DNA of 64,000 nucleotides. Origin: Thalassomonas viridans. Lineage in GTDB: Bacteria; Pseudomonadota; Gammaproteobacteria; Enterobacterales; Alteromonadaceae. Below are positions 18,143 through 25,437 of the stretch, piece by piece; positions within the stretch are counted from its first letter, which is position 1, and the number at the start of each line of letters is the position of its first letter. The position numbers and the translations under genes are program-made. Location of the stretch: assembly GCF_000948985.2 (NCBI RefSeq), contig NZ_CP059734.1:930001-994000 (forward strand), given 5' to 3'. Under the pieces are notes generated by a model that saw only the letters and a list, made by a program, of their open reading frames with translations, made no database searches and was not told the DNA's origin.

Positions 18143-18175
18143 TAAAAAAGGGAAACTTCCCATGGGAAGTTTCCC
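18143..18175 (-). terminator. Strong terminator between needle gene and sctI
   Basis: GGGAAACTTCCC is followed by ATGGGAAGTTTCCC (26-base perfect palindrome at 18150-18175) and, on the minus strand, a run of T residues (18144-18149). It lies 10 bases past the sctF stop and 50 before the sctI start. It should make most transcripts end after the needle gene, giving excess needle subunit over rod and ring. Confidence 0.85.
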
Positions 18176-18184
18176 GGGTGCGGT

Positions 18185-18469
18185 TTAGATTTTCTGTACG
18201 ACTCCCTTCAACGAGTCAGAAATTGTTTTGGCCAAAGCACTCGACAGCCCTAGGGTAAAACTCCACTCATTCATCATCTGTTGCATAAGTAAGACTGTTT
18301 TGGTGTCTTCAAAGTCGGCACTAGGATCGCCCTGTAAATCGGCAATAGCTTTTTCTTTGGCATCAACAATGCTATTAAAGGTATTGATGAATCCAGCCAG
18401 GTTAATGTTACCGCGCTCTGACTGGTCAACATCAGATATAGTAATGTTTGCTATGGGTGCTGTGGCCAT
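18185..18469 (-). CDS. sctF: Type III secretion needle subunit SctF
   Basis: 94 residues, no signal peptide. The C-terminal half fits the YscF/PrgI/EscF needle family: a helical hairpin with MQQMMNEWSFTLGLSSALAK then TISDSLKGVVQKI; the buried final helix ending in K-I is typical. It polymerises into the extracellular needle. A good ribosome site (AGAGG) lies before ATG 18469. It is the first T3SS gene in this segment, followed by a strong terminator that would raise its level over downstream genes. Its promoter should lie in 18470-18900. Confidence 0.88.
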   Translation of the reverse strand: MATAPIANITISDVDQSERGNINLAGFINTFNSIVDAKEKAIADLQGDPSADFEDTKTVLLMQQMMNEWSFTLGLSSALAKTISDSLKGVVQKI

Positions 18470-18485
18470 AATGTTTCCTCTTTAG

Positions 18486-18901
18486 GTTAATTATTGATTG
18501 TTGAACTGTTATTTATTAAGTGCTTTTTAAAGGTCTTGCGTAATGAGAGGCTGCTGGGCGAAAACTGTTTACGCTTTTTATCCATTTATCGTATTGTTGG
18601 AGAAAATCTGCTGGTCAGTGCAAGGCGATATTGCCAGAATGAATAGAATGATGAACCTTGCTTGTAGATATACTTACCACTGCCTCTGGTAAACCGCCTT
18701 CATTCTGTTTCAAGAATTCTGGAGCTGTATAGTCCAAATAATCATGAAAGATGGGTTACCAATCTCAAATATAGAAATTAATGAGCTATTTCGGTCCAGT
18801 TCAGTGATACCATCACTAACGATCACCACCAGCACGCATGAAAGGAAAAACCTGCCTCGTCTGTGCCCAATGGCACTCCTTACACCGGTATTTACGGCGC
18901 A
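18486..18901. other. Region upstream of sctF
   Basis: Should hold the promoter of the T3SS genes; no clear -35/-10 pair was singled out. On the minus strand at about 18612-18740 a stop-free stretch (DYTAPEFLKQNEGGLPEAVV) looks weakly coding and may be the tail of a lost gene, perhaps cut by the neighbouring IS605-type remnant. Neither sctD (prgH) nor another T3SS gene is recognisable. Confidence 0.35.
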
Positions 18902-18940
18902 TTGACATCCTCCCCGCCCTGAAGAATGAGGATTCCAGGT
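18902..18940 (-). other. IS200/IS605 right end with hairpin (omega-RNA 3' region)
   Basis: Downstream of the tnpB remnant the minus strand reads ATCCTC (18928-18933) - loop - GAGGAT (18907-18912) followed by GTCAA, the typical right-end hairpin and cleavage tail of IS605-type elements. In intact elements this region is the 3' part of the guide RNA used by TnpB. Bases beyond GTCAA would be the guide. Confidence 0.6.
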
Positions 18941-18943
18941 CAC

Positions 18944-19150
18944 TCACGCGACCTTAAGTTCCTGTTTCATTGAGCCCGCTAATGCCGACTCTCCACAGGT
19001 TAATTCGCGGTGCTCCCGCGCTAAAATATGCATTGCCCCGACCACATCGGCATTTTCGGTAAAACCGCATTGAACACAGGTAAAGTTTGTCTGTGTTTTA
19101 CGGTTACCCTGATGCCAGTGAGGACATTGCTGGCTGGTATATGAGGTCAA
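18944..19150 (-). pseudogene. TnpB (IS200/IS605) C-terminal remnant
   Basis: About 68 codons of the C-terminal end of a TnpB-family RNA-guided nuclease: NRKTQTNFTCVQCGFTENAD then VVGAMHIL, i.e. the second half of the zinc ribbon (CVQC) and the ENAD motif carrying the last RuvC acidic residue. The first ribbon Cys pair is altered (CPHW in place of CxxC). Everything N-terminal is missing, so the nuclease is dead. It is followed at once by the element's right-end hairpin. Confidence 0.8.
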
Positions 19151-19368
19151 CCAGTACCAGCTCCCCGTCTCGCATGTTTGTAGACAAGTTGTAGCCTGAA
19201 TTCAAACTAGTCTTGGTTCAAGATGGTGCAGTTCAGGCTTGCCTTGGCCCTGATATTTCTCCCCGGTGTTTCACGGGGTTCTTTGTAAGCGGCTAATTAA
19301 CCCCATCTACCAATTTAACTTCTAATTCATCATGCTATCTCCCTCAATGACCAGCAGGAAATAGCAGC

Positions 19369-19671
19369 ATGACCTCACAAGAAAAACACACCTATTGGAC
19401 TGGGGTATTTACCGCCCAAAAACAAAGTGGCTTAAGTAAAAAAGCTTTTTGTCGCCAAGAAGGCCTCAGTTTATCTACTTTCTATTATTGGCAGCAACTG
19501 TGCTCCCAGGACGATGAGCAAACCCCGGCGATCGTGCCGCTCATCCTATCTGAAGCCCCCAGCACAGAAAGTGCTTCGCTGATATTGACGCTGCCCAATG
19601 GCTGCCAATTAAGTTTCAGCTCAGCGCTAACGCCCCAGCAGCTTAAACAATATATAGCGGTATTATCATGA
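19369..19671 (+). CDS. tnpA: IS66 accessory protein TnpA
   Basis: 100 residues. Opening HTYWTGVFTAQKQSGLSKKA then FCRQEGLSLSTFYYW, the short helix-turn-helix accessory protein of IS66 elements, with the C-terminal LILTLPNGCQLSFSS strand region. It is needed with TnpB for transposition. Its stop overlaps the tnpB start (ATGA), indicating coupled translation. Confidence 0.92.
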   Translation: MTSQEKHTYWTGVFTAQKQSGLSKKAFCRQEGLSLSTFYYWQQLCSQDDEQTPAIVPLILSEAPSTESASLILTLPNGCQLSFSSALTPQQLKQYIAVLS

Positions 19672-20018
19672 CGCCTCGGGGGAATATTTATCTGGTGACT
19701 GGGCATACCGACATGCGAAAATCCATTGATGGTTTATCATTGATCGTCAGCGATGTACTGGAATTAAACCCGTTAAGCCAGGCCTGGTTTATCTTCTGTA
19801 ATCGTCAGCGAGATAAACTTAAAATATTGTTTTGGGATACCAACGGCTTCTGGCTTTATTATCGGCGCTTGGAGAAAGGTCGGTTCAAATGGCCTAACAC
19901 AACCGTACACAGCACAGCCATCACCATTAATCAGCACCAACTTAACTGGTTGCTGTCTGGGCTGGAGATTGATTCAGCGAAAGCGCACAAGCCCTTGTCA
20001 GGCTTATCAATCCGATGA
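19668..20018 (+). CDS. tnpB: IS66 accessory protein TnpB (Orf2 type)
   Basis: 116 residues. The family block is complete: YLVTGHTDMRKSIDGLS, FIFCNRQRDKLKILFWD, GFWLYYRRLEKGRFKWP. This is the IS66 Orf2 protein, unrelated to the RNA-guided TnpB of IS605. It overlaps tnpA by 4 bp and precedes tnpC by about 90 bp. Confidence 0.93.
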   Translation: MTPRGNIYLVTGHTDMRKSIDGLSLIVSDVLELNPLSQAWFIFCNRQRDKLKILFWDTNGFWLYYRRLEKGRFKWPNTTVHSTAITINQHQLNWLLSGLEIDSAKAHKPLSGLSIR

Positions 20019-20108
20019 TCAACATGGATCTGTTTATCAGGGCTTGACCGATCCTCTCACCCTGTCATGCTATAGCCAATTTTAGTTAACCCCTAGCCTG
20101 TAACACCG

Positions 20109-21603
20109 ATGAGTAACACTGAAGAAATCGAAAAACTCAAACAACAACTCGCCGCACTTGAGCAGCAGGTTCAGTCGTTAACTGAGGATAAAATAGAACT
20201 TCAGAGTCAATTACAGCATGTGCTTGCCCAGCTAAAGCTAAGCCGCTCAAAGCGATTTGGTAAACAAAGTGAAAAAGCCCCGAAAGGTACATTCAACGAA
20301 GCCGAGCAATCAAAGCCGAAAAATCCCCCAAAACACCATAACAAGGGACGAAAAGCGCTACCTGAGCACCTCGAACGCGAGGAGGTAATTTATGAGATCG
20401 AAAAGCCGGTTTGCCAATGTTGTGGTGAAGGCATGCAAGCGTGCGGCAGTGAAGAAAGCGAGCAGCTTAAAATTATTCCGGCAAAAATCAGTGTTATCAA
20501 GCATAAACGGACTAAATATGCTTGTCGCCATTGCGAACAAACGAACACTAAGACCAGTATAATAACCGCACCGAAACCTGCGCAGCCCATCCCTCAAAGT
20601 ATTGCCAGCGCTGGAAGCGTTGGCAGCGGTGGTCACGGCAAAATATTGCGATGCGCTGCCGTTATATCGACAGGCTGAGATACTTAAACGAGGCGGTTTG
20701 GATATCAGTCGTAGCACCCTGGCCAACTGGTGTATTAAAAGTGCTAATCTGGCGAAGCCGGTAGTAAATTTATTCCGCCGGCATTTAATCGCCCAATCGT
20801 CGCTGTACGCCGATGAAACCCGGGTTCAGGTATTAGCAGAGCCAGGTAAAGCAGCCAGTACAAATTCCTATATGTGGGTCTATCGCAACAGTGAATACAG
20901 TGAGCAACCTGTCGTTATTTACGATTATCAACCGGGCCGGGGTCATCAATATCCTGAGGCGTTTTTAAAAGGGTTTAGCGGGCATTTACTCTGTGATGGC
21001 TATGCGGCTTACGGTTGCCTGGAAAATGTCACATTGGCTTGTTGTTGGGCACATGTCAGGCGTTATTATACCGATGCGTTAAAAGCGCAGCCGAAAAAGA
21101 CCGGCAGAGCCACCGTTGCCTTAAGTTATATTCAAAAACTTTATGCCATTGAGCAACAAGCACGTAAGTTATCGCCAGAAAAACGCGTAGCGCTTCGACA
21201 AGAAAAAGCGAAGCCGATACTGGAAAAATTTAAGCGTTGGCTGGATGAAGCCCAGCCTCTGGTGACCCCAAAAAGCTATATCGGTAAAGCGATCAGCTAT
21301 ACCTTAAATCGTTGGGATGAGTTATGCCAATACCTTGAACATGGTGATTTAGGCATAGATAATAATGTCACTGAACGGGATATCCGGCCCTTCACCACGG
21401 GCAGGAAAAATTGGATGTTCTCCCAATCCGTTAATGGCGCTAATGCCAGTGCAGTGCTTTACAGCCTGGTGATGACCTGCCGGGCTAACGACATTAACCC
21501 TTATTATTACTTCCAACACCTGTTTGAAGAACTGCCAAAGCGCGAAAAAGGCTCGGATCTCACAGATTTACTGCCATGGAATATTGAGTTCGAGGTTGAA
21601 TAG
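20109..21603 (+). pseudogene. tnpC: IS66 transposase TnpC, frameshifted
   Basis: The first frame (20109-20678) gives the coiled-coil start (EEIEKLKQQLAALEQQVQSL), the KRFGKQSEK linker and the zinc-finger-like CQCCGEGMQ...CRHC segment up to IPQSIASA. The rest, from LAAVVTAKYCDALPLYRQ through YADETRVQVLAE, GYAAYGC, CWAHVRR and GIDNNVTERDIRPFTTGRKNW, is in the +1 frame and ends at 21603. The break lies at about 20605-20640. Both halves together make a full-length ~495-residue DDE transposase, so one indel has inactivated it, unless it is a sequencing error. Confidence 0.88.
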
Positions 21604-21634
21604 ACCTGAACTCACTGCTTAATTGCGCGCTTAC

Positions 21635-21722
21635 CTTCATAATCTTCTGCGCTATAAGTGGCACAGCCATTTGTTAAAATAACAATTACTGCTGAGAATA
21701 TTAACTTAAGCTTTAAATTCAT
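21635..21722 (-). pseudogene. Lipoprotein gene start truncated by IS66
   Basis: From ATG 21722: MNLKLKLIFSAVIVILTNG then C-ATYSAEDYE, a signal peptide with a lipobox (LTNGC) cut after 29 codons by the IS66 right end. The short mature start CATY resembles small YceK-type lipoproteins, but this is too little to name it. The remainder is not found at the left end of the IS. Confidence 0.55.
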
Positions 21723-21829
21723 GTATGAACTCTTCTTGTATGTAAACGCATTAATAACAGGCAAAAATTATAGGTTATATTGATACAACGCGGCAAGCCT
21801 ATGGCTTTTTGCTCTGATTGCTTTTCTTG

Positions 21830-22111
21830 TTATAGCGACACTTTATCCTGGTTTTCTTCCTTTGGTTCACCACTTTCATCCTCTTCCCTAAGTTGTTCCT
21901 GTTTGATCTTTTCTAACTTCTTAATCTCCTGAGCAGGGATCGGAAACACTGACAATACAGGAAAAACAGCCAAAAACAAAAATGCTCCTTTTGGCATTCT
22001 CTTACTCCATATAACCAACCGATACATTCCCCGAACCATCAAAAAGGCAAAGAGTATCAGTACAAAGTAAAATCCAAGATTTATAAGAAGAGTAAGGCCA
22101 TAAAAGCTCAT
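21830..22111 (-). CDS. Small membrane protein with charged tail
   Basis: 93 residues, unknown family. Two membrane spans are visible: about 7-28 (TLLINLGFYFVLILFAFLMV) and about 42-60 (GAFLFLAVFPVLSVFPIPA). They are separated by a basic loop (RLVIWSKRMPK) and followed by a highly charged C-terminal tail (KKLEKIKQEQLREEDESGE). Both ends probably face the cytoplasm. It is co-directional with 22198-22434, also a small membrane protein, and could share a transcript with it. No function can be assigned. Confidence 0.6.
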   Translation of the reverse strand: MSFYGLTLLINLGFYFVLILFAFLMVRGMYRLVIWSKRMPKGAFLFLAVFPVLSVFPIPAQEIKKLEKIKQEQLREEDESGEPKEENQDKVSL

Positions 22112-22197
22112 TTAACGAACCTCCCGGCTATTCAAATAAATGCGGAGGTTTTTAATTAAATTCAAGTGGTTATAACACCGCTATAAAAAACGCGATA

Positions 22198-22434
22198 TCA
22201 GGTGCGTCCTTTTGACAGCTTTGCCGGGCAATAGTTATATGCAAGCACACCAGCACTTGCCCCCAGAATAATGAAAATAGGCCATCCAAGCAAAACCGCT
22301 ATCGCCACGGATGTATTTTCGCCATCGTGACTATTGACGATAAAATGAGAGTAAAAATCGGTAACCGGCAGCATGTTCCCGGTTATAAACATCAGCACAG
22401 CCCCAAATATACCTGGTAACATTTTGTTTCTCAT
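22198..22434 (-). CDS. Small two-span membrane protein
   Basis: 78 residues, unknown. Hydrophobic segments at about 5-23 (MLPGIFGAVLMFITGNMLP) and about 44-67 (AIAVLLGWPIFIILGASAGVL) are joined by a short loop containing HFIVNSHDGENTS. A short basic tail (KLSKGRT) suggests a cytoplasmic C-terminus. It is 86 bp upstream of, and on the same strand as, the 93-residue membrane protein, possibly forming a two-gene unit. Confidence 0.55.
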   Translation of the reverse strand: MRNKMLPGIFGAVLMFITGNMLPVTDFYSHFIVNSHDGENTSVAIAVLLGWPIFIILGASAGVLAYNYCPAKLSKGRT

Positions 22435-22612
22435 GGTATTTTTGTCTGTATAGTTTTCCGTACAGTATTAAAAAACATCCGCAATATTATTTGCCGGAAA
22501 AACCGGATTTATCCCGTATTTTGTACTAAAACTAAAGGTGATTATCAATAAGCAGAGGAGGTGTTTCTTACCCGCAGACCAAGAGCAAGCAAAGCGCAAA
22601 CAAAGCGCAAAC

Positions 22613-22660
22613 AACAAGGCGCTACCCCCAAGTGCTGGAACACTCAGAGGTAGCTAACCA
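22613..22660 (+). promoter_or_regulatory. Leader hairpin shared with symE
   Basis: GCTACC (22621-22626) pairs with GGTAGC (22649-22654) around AAGTGCTGGAACACTCAGA and is followed by TAACC. A near copy lies before symE at 48729-48774 (GAGTGCTAGCACACCCAGAGG then GCTAACC). Both sit 30-35 bases upstream of a small gene. A shared type I toxin-like leader or antisense RNA target is inferred. Confidence 0.5.
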
Positions 22661-22691
22661 AAATAGATACAAACTATGAGGAGTATCCATT

Positions 22692-22940
22692 ATGGCTAAA
22701 CCTAATGATATGCCAGAGTTTCACTCGGTTAAAGTTTATTTAACAGAAAATATACCTGCCCCCCTACCCGGGCTTATTGCCAAGTTCATTCTTAAGCTCA
22801 CTCTTAAGCTCATTCCCAGACATAAGCAGCCGCCGGCAGCTAATGCCGCCGATACCTCCGGCAGCAATTTGTCCTGCGGCCGTGTGCTGTTAACCAGCTT
22901 AATTCACCCAAGGAATACAGGAGGCCGCTGTCATGTCTGA
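22692..22940 (+). CDS. Small protein behind a symE-type leader
   Basis: 82 residues. A strong ribosome site (GAGGAG) precedes ATG 22692. The sequence has an amphipathic/hydrophobic middle (PLPGLIAKFILKLTLKLIP, about 26-44) followed by a low-complexity Ala/Ser stretch. It is not SymE by sequence, but its leader matches that of the symE gene at 48800. The stop overlaps the next gene's start region (ATG 22933), suggesting coupling. A short membrane-active peptide, such as a toxin, is possible but unproven. Confidence 0.5.
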   Translation: MAKPNDMPEFHSVKVYLTENIPAPLPGLIAKFILKLTLKLIPRHKQPPAANAADTSGSNLSCGRVLLTSLIHPRNTGGRCHV

Positions 22941-23226
22941 ATTAACCATACTCCGGGAGTTTGAAGCCAAAAGATCGCAACTGGCGAGCGAGAGCCTCGA
23001 ATTGTGCGATGACTTTAATAAGTTCAGTGACGAATGTTCCTTCCTTTGCGATGCTTTCGCCGCGGTGGCGCGCGACCCCGCTTGCATCACGCCGGAAACC
23101 AGTGAAGGCATATGGTATGTGTGTTATAAGCTGAAAATACAGATCAGAACCTACCGGGATCAAATCGACGGGATCCACCAGGGCCTGCGGGCCCTTAGGC
23201 CAAACCTGAACAGCGAGGACGAATAA
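22933..23226 (+). CDS. Small acidic helical protein, unknown
   Basis: 97 residues, predicted all-helical, with no signal or membrane span. The sequence runs SELTILREFEAKRSQLASE, then LCDDFNKFSDECSFLCDAF, then VCYKLKIQIRTYRDQIDGI. It contains four cysteines and looks like a coiled-coil or helical-bundle protein. ATG 22933 overlaps the end of the 82-residue gene by 8 bases and is preceded by AGGAGG (22919-22924), a strong ribosome site, so the two genes form a unit. Partner or antidote roles are conceivable. The family is not recognised. Confidence 0.6.
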   Translation: MSELTILREFEAKRSQLASESLELCDDFNKFSDECSFLCDAFAAVARDPACITPETSEGIWYVCYKLKIQIRTYRDQIDGIHQGLRALRPNLNSEDE

Positions 23227-23233
23227 AAGTAAG

Positions 23234-23266
23234 GGACGGGCGATTGATTGCCGTATCGGCCCGTCC
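23234..23266 (+). terminator. GC-rich hairpin after the small two-gene unit
   Basis: GGACGGGC (23234-23241) pairs with GCCCGTCC (23259-23266), 7 bases past the stop at 23226. No T-run follows, so it may be a transcript-end stabiliser rather than an intrinsic terminator. Confidence 0.5.
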
Positions 23267-23374
23267 TGTACAGCTAAAATGCGTTAAGATATAGCCTAAA
23301 TTTTTATTGCTCAGGCTGTTTACAAACAACCACGGTGCGGTTTTGTTTGGCTGGACTCATATGCGTTACGTGTT

Positions 23375-23839
23375 TTACAGTGCATATTTGAAAACGTATT
23401 CGTGTTTACCGCCCGCTTGAATGATATCCAGGGTCCCGGAAATATTCGAGAGCTCGCCTGTACCGGAACCGGGCAATACATAGACTTCGAGCTTTCTTTC
23501 TTGCTGCGACATAAAGCCGTAATGTATTAGCGTAAATGAACCGGTTTTACCGGCCAATGTAGCTGAAACTTCTTCCACAGCTGAATATGCAGCTGCGCCA
23601 CCCTTGGTTCTTTTACTTAGCATTTGACCAATAGCGGTTCCTGCAAGATCGCCGTTGTATGTTTTACGGATGATCATTCTTCCTGCCGGAGCATCCGAAT
23701 CTTTCTGCGGCTCTAATTTAATGTCAAAACTTCCTGTTGCTGTTATAGACTTTTCCTTTTGCTTGGGTTCCGCCGCACAGGTTGAAAATGAAAAGACAAT
23801 TAAGATGATGCTTAAAACTGAAGATGAAAATTTTCGCAT
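23375..23839 (-). CDS. DUF3224-family secreted protein
   Basis: 154 residues from ATG 23839, chosen because AGGAG lies just before it and because it opens directly into a signal peptide (MRKFSSSVLSIILIVFSFS, cleavage near TCAAEP; a lipobox-like FSTC is also present). The mature part fits DUF3224, a small beta-barrel of the allene-oxide-cyclase-like fold: ATGSFDIKLEPQ, RMIIRKTYNGDLAG, AYSAVEEVSATLAGKTGSF and the closing GTLDIIQAGGKHEYVFKY. Biochemical role unknown. It is the last gene of a minus-strand run of small unrelated genes separated by hairpin sites. Confidence 0.8.
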   Translation of the reverse strand: MRKFSSSVLSIILIVFSFSTCAAEPKQKEKSITATGSFDIKLEPQKDSDAPAGRMIIRKTYNGDLAGTAIGQMLSKRTKGGAAAYSAVEEVSATLAGKTGSFTLIHYGFMSQQERKLEVYVLPGSGTGELSNISGTLDIIQAGGKHEYVFKYAL

Positions 23840-23865
23840 GTTGTTTGCTCCTTGTGAGTGATACC

Positions 23866-23925
23866 AACGCCTCAAACACAGGCCGGAGCATGCAGTGCGC
23901 AGCTTCAGCCAGCTTTGTAGGCGTT
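23866..23925 (-). repeat. attC-like recombination site
   Basis: A 60-base segment with perfectly complementary outer arms, AACGCCT (23866-23872) and AGGCGTT (23919-23925), and imperfect inner complementarity (CAAACACAGGCC against GCCAGCTTTG). It lies directly after the GST-like gene and before DUF3224. Length and arm layout match integron attC sites. No integrase is in the window. Confidence 0.45.
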
Positions 23926-23950
23926 CGTGATTTGATATGTTATCAGCAGC

Positions 23951-24589
23951 TTACTGATAGTCCTTGAGACTTAATCCTTCTCTTTCACAAACTCTGATAA
24001 CCGAATCACGTTGAGCCAGTTTACAGAGATAACGTGATAAATTTTTGAAAGCAAGAGGGGGCTTTTCAAATTCATCGGCCCAAACTGCCAGCATAAACAA
24101 GAAAAAATCACAGGCGCTGACAGTTTCTCCAATAAGAAAATCTCTACCCTCAAGTTCACGGTCAAGCAGTTCGAACATTTCTGTGACTCTTTGTTCTTGC
24201 GCTTTTACTATCCCCTCAATATTCTTTTCATCTGTTGTGTGCTTGTTCGGGTAAAAATAGACCATCAATTCAGCCTGCACGGTATTTGTTAAATACATCA
24301 TCCATTGGAAAAATAAAGCTCGGTTTGGATCGCCGATTTCAGGTATCAGCTGCGCAGCAGGGTTAGTCTCAGCCAAATGAATACAAATAGCTGGGCTTTC
24401 AAAAATAGGGCGCCCTTCATCTATTAACGTCGGTATTCTGCCCGCGGGGTTTAGTGCCAAATAGTCTGAAGACTTTTGCGCGTTACTTTTTCTGTCTAGG
24501 GTAATCAATTCGAAGTTCGCTTTGAGCTCTTCAAGTATAAAATGAGGAGCCATACTGGCATTTAATGGATAATAATATAAATGGTACAA
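23951..24589 (-). CDS. Glutathione S-transferase family protein
   Basis: 212 residues, standard length. The N-terminal thioredoxin-fold domain (1-80: YHLYYYPLNASMAPHFILEE, NPAGRIPTLID with the cis-Pro, ESPAICIHLAE with the Glu-Ser glutathione-binding pair) is joined to an all-helical C-terminal domain (90-205: FFQWMMYLTNTVQAEL, LEGRDFLIGETVSACDFFL). It probably conjugates or reduces substrates with glutathione in the cytoplasm. The neighbours are unrelated small genes on the same strand and it is bordered on both sides by attC-like hairpins, so it may be an integron cassette gene. Confidence 0.93.
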   Translation of the reverse strand: MYHLYYYPLNASMAPHFILEELKANFELITLDRKSNAQKSSDYLALNPAGRIPTLIDEGRPIFESPAICIHLAETNPAAQLIPEIGDPNRALFFQWMMYLTNTVQAELMVYFYPNKHTTDEKNIEGIVKAQEQRVTEMFELLDRELEGRDFLIGETVSACDFFLFMLAVWADEFEKPPLAFKNLSRYLCKLAQRDSVIRVCEREGLSLKDYQ

Positions 24590-24613
24590 CGTGCGTTCCT
24601 TTTGTTATTGCTT

Positions 24614-24679
24614 ATAACACCTTAGTTTGCTGATCTTATTGTGTTTTTGTCGAGTATCCAAATAATATTCACTTGTTAT
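24614..24679 (-). repeat. attC-like recombination site
   Basis: Arms ATAACA (24614-24619) and TGTTAT (24674-24679) bracket a 66-base segment; the minus strand ends in GTGTTATAAGC, as many attC R' sites do. It overlaps the stop codon of the 128-residue gene and precedes the GST-like gene. The inner stem is weak. Confidence 0.4.
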
Positions 24680-25062
24680 GTATTTTCTCGATAGCTCTGA
24701 TATTGCTCCAGAAAGCTAACAGCGTAGCCCTTAAAATGTTCTAAATCAGCCTCAGTATAAAGATCAATGAATTCTGTTAGTTTTAACAAATATTCTGTAG
24801 CCAGTTCACGATAGCGTTCAAATCCTTCGGGTGCTGGATGTTTCTGGTCGTGCTCGCTTGCCCTGGCAATAAAAATCGGTATTACATGATAATTCTTGCT
24901 AGCCAATAGCCCTATAGTATTGTTGATGTAGCAAAGATAAGGATAATTTGAGTGATTGCGACGATAGCTTTGTTCTGGAACTAAACCTTCTGAGTTAAGT
25001 CTCTTTGCTAGTTTTTCTAATTCCTTCTTAGCCGTTTTTGCTCCGTGTAGTGAAGAGGTCAT
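24676..25062 (-). CDS. Hypothetical protein, 128 residues
   Basis: No recognised family. Soluble, mostly helical: a basic start (KTAKKELEKLAKRLNSEGL), a central hydrophobic strand-like stretch (NTIGLLASKNYHVIPIFIARA) and a C-terminal helix (ELATEYLLKLTEFIDLYTEADL). It ends in EQYQSYRENT inside an attC-like site and is preceded by another, which is the pattern of a single-gene integron cassette. Confidence 0.65.
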   Translation of the reverse strand: MTSSLHGAKTAKKELEKLAKRLNSEGLVPEQSYRRNHSNYPYLCYINNTIGLLASKNYHVIPIFIARASEHDQKHPAPEGFERYRELATEYLLKLTEFIDLYTEADLEHFKGYAVSFLEQYQSYRENT

Positions 25063-25079
25063 TTTCTATCCTTATGCAT

Positions 25080-25131
25080 AATGCCACAAGTAGCGGTATA
25101 GCACGTTGTTTGACTTGCCTTGTCAGGCATT
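25080..25131 (-). repeat. attC-like hairpin
   Basis: AATGCC-ACAAG (25080-25090) pairs with CTTGT-CA-GGCATT (25119-25131), with two unpaired bases in one arm, as extrahelical bases occur in attC sites. It takes in the stop codon of the 104-residue membrane protein and lies 18 bases before the next start. The conserved core (GCCTGAC) deviates by one base from RYYYAAC. Confidence 0.4.
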
Positions 25132-25437
25132 TTTAAATCTTAACCATAAATAAAGTCCACCAACTACTGTGCCAATAGGAAAATTGATTAAAGCTAAAAC
25201 AGATATTGGCAGTGCTATTTTGTGTACATTGGGGTTACCTTTAAAAATGTATATGCCGCATAGAAAGGTAAGTAAGCCAACCACAAAAACAAAAGTGAAT
25301 AACATGTAATTAAAGGGCATCACGTTCAACAACGAATTATTGATAAGGGTTACATAAAGAATTATCGAAACAGACAATAAAATTATGCCGTATATCGTAA
25401 ATGCCCAGCCACAAACTTTAAATTTATCTTCCATCAT
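25123..25437 (-). CDS. Small three-span membrane protein
   Basis: 104 residues from ATG 25437, which overlaps the stop of the upstream gene (TAATG) and so is the coupled start. Spans are visible at about 9-32 (GWAFTIYGIILLSVSIILYV), about 43-65 (YMLFTFVFVVGLLTFLCGIYI) and about 74-97 (IALPISVLALINFPIGTVVG). It ends YLWLRFKNA. The family is not recognised. It is co-translated with the preceding zinc-ribbon-like protein, so the two may act together. Confidence 0.6.
   Translation of the reverse strand: MMEDKFKVCGWAFTIYGIILLSVSIILYVTLINNSLLNVMPFNYMLFTFVFVVGLLTFLCGIYIFKGNPNVHKIALPISVLALINFPIGTVVGGLYLWLRFKNA

Larger units (their letters stand above)
19285..21634 (+). mobile_element. IS66-family insertion sequence with frameshifted transposase
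   Basis: 2350 bp. Ends GTAAGCGGCTAATTAACC (left) and GTAAGCGCGCAATTAAGC (right, reverse complement). Contains tnpA, tnpB and tnpC. No 8-bp target duplication is seen (GGTTCTTT before, CTTCATAA after), so flanking DNA has been rearranged since insertion. The right end cuts a lipoprotein gene; the left end lies next to IS605-type debris. Confidence 0.9.

Noticed and set aside
18710..18943. 77-codon minus-strand open frame upstream of sctF
   Set aside because: It crosses the IS605 right-end hairpin, has no ribosome site and shows no family pattern.
20600..20640. Programmed frameshift in IS66 tnpC
   Set aside because: IS66 tnpC is normally a single frame and no slippery heptamer is visible at the break; mutation or a read error is simpler.
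22692..22940. Calling the 82-residue gene symE
   Set aside because: Only the leader is shared; the protein lacks the LKGxWLxxAGF and GxIxLTP motifs of SymE.
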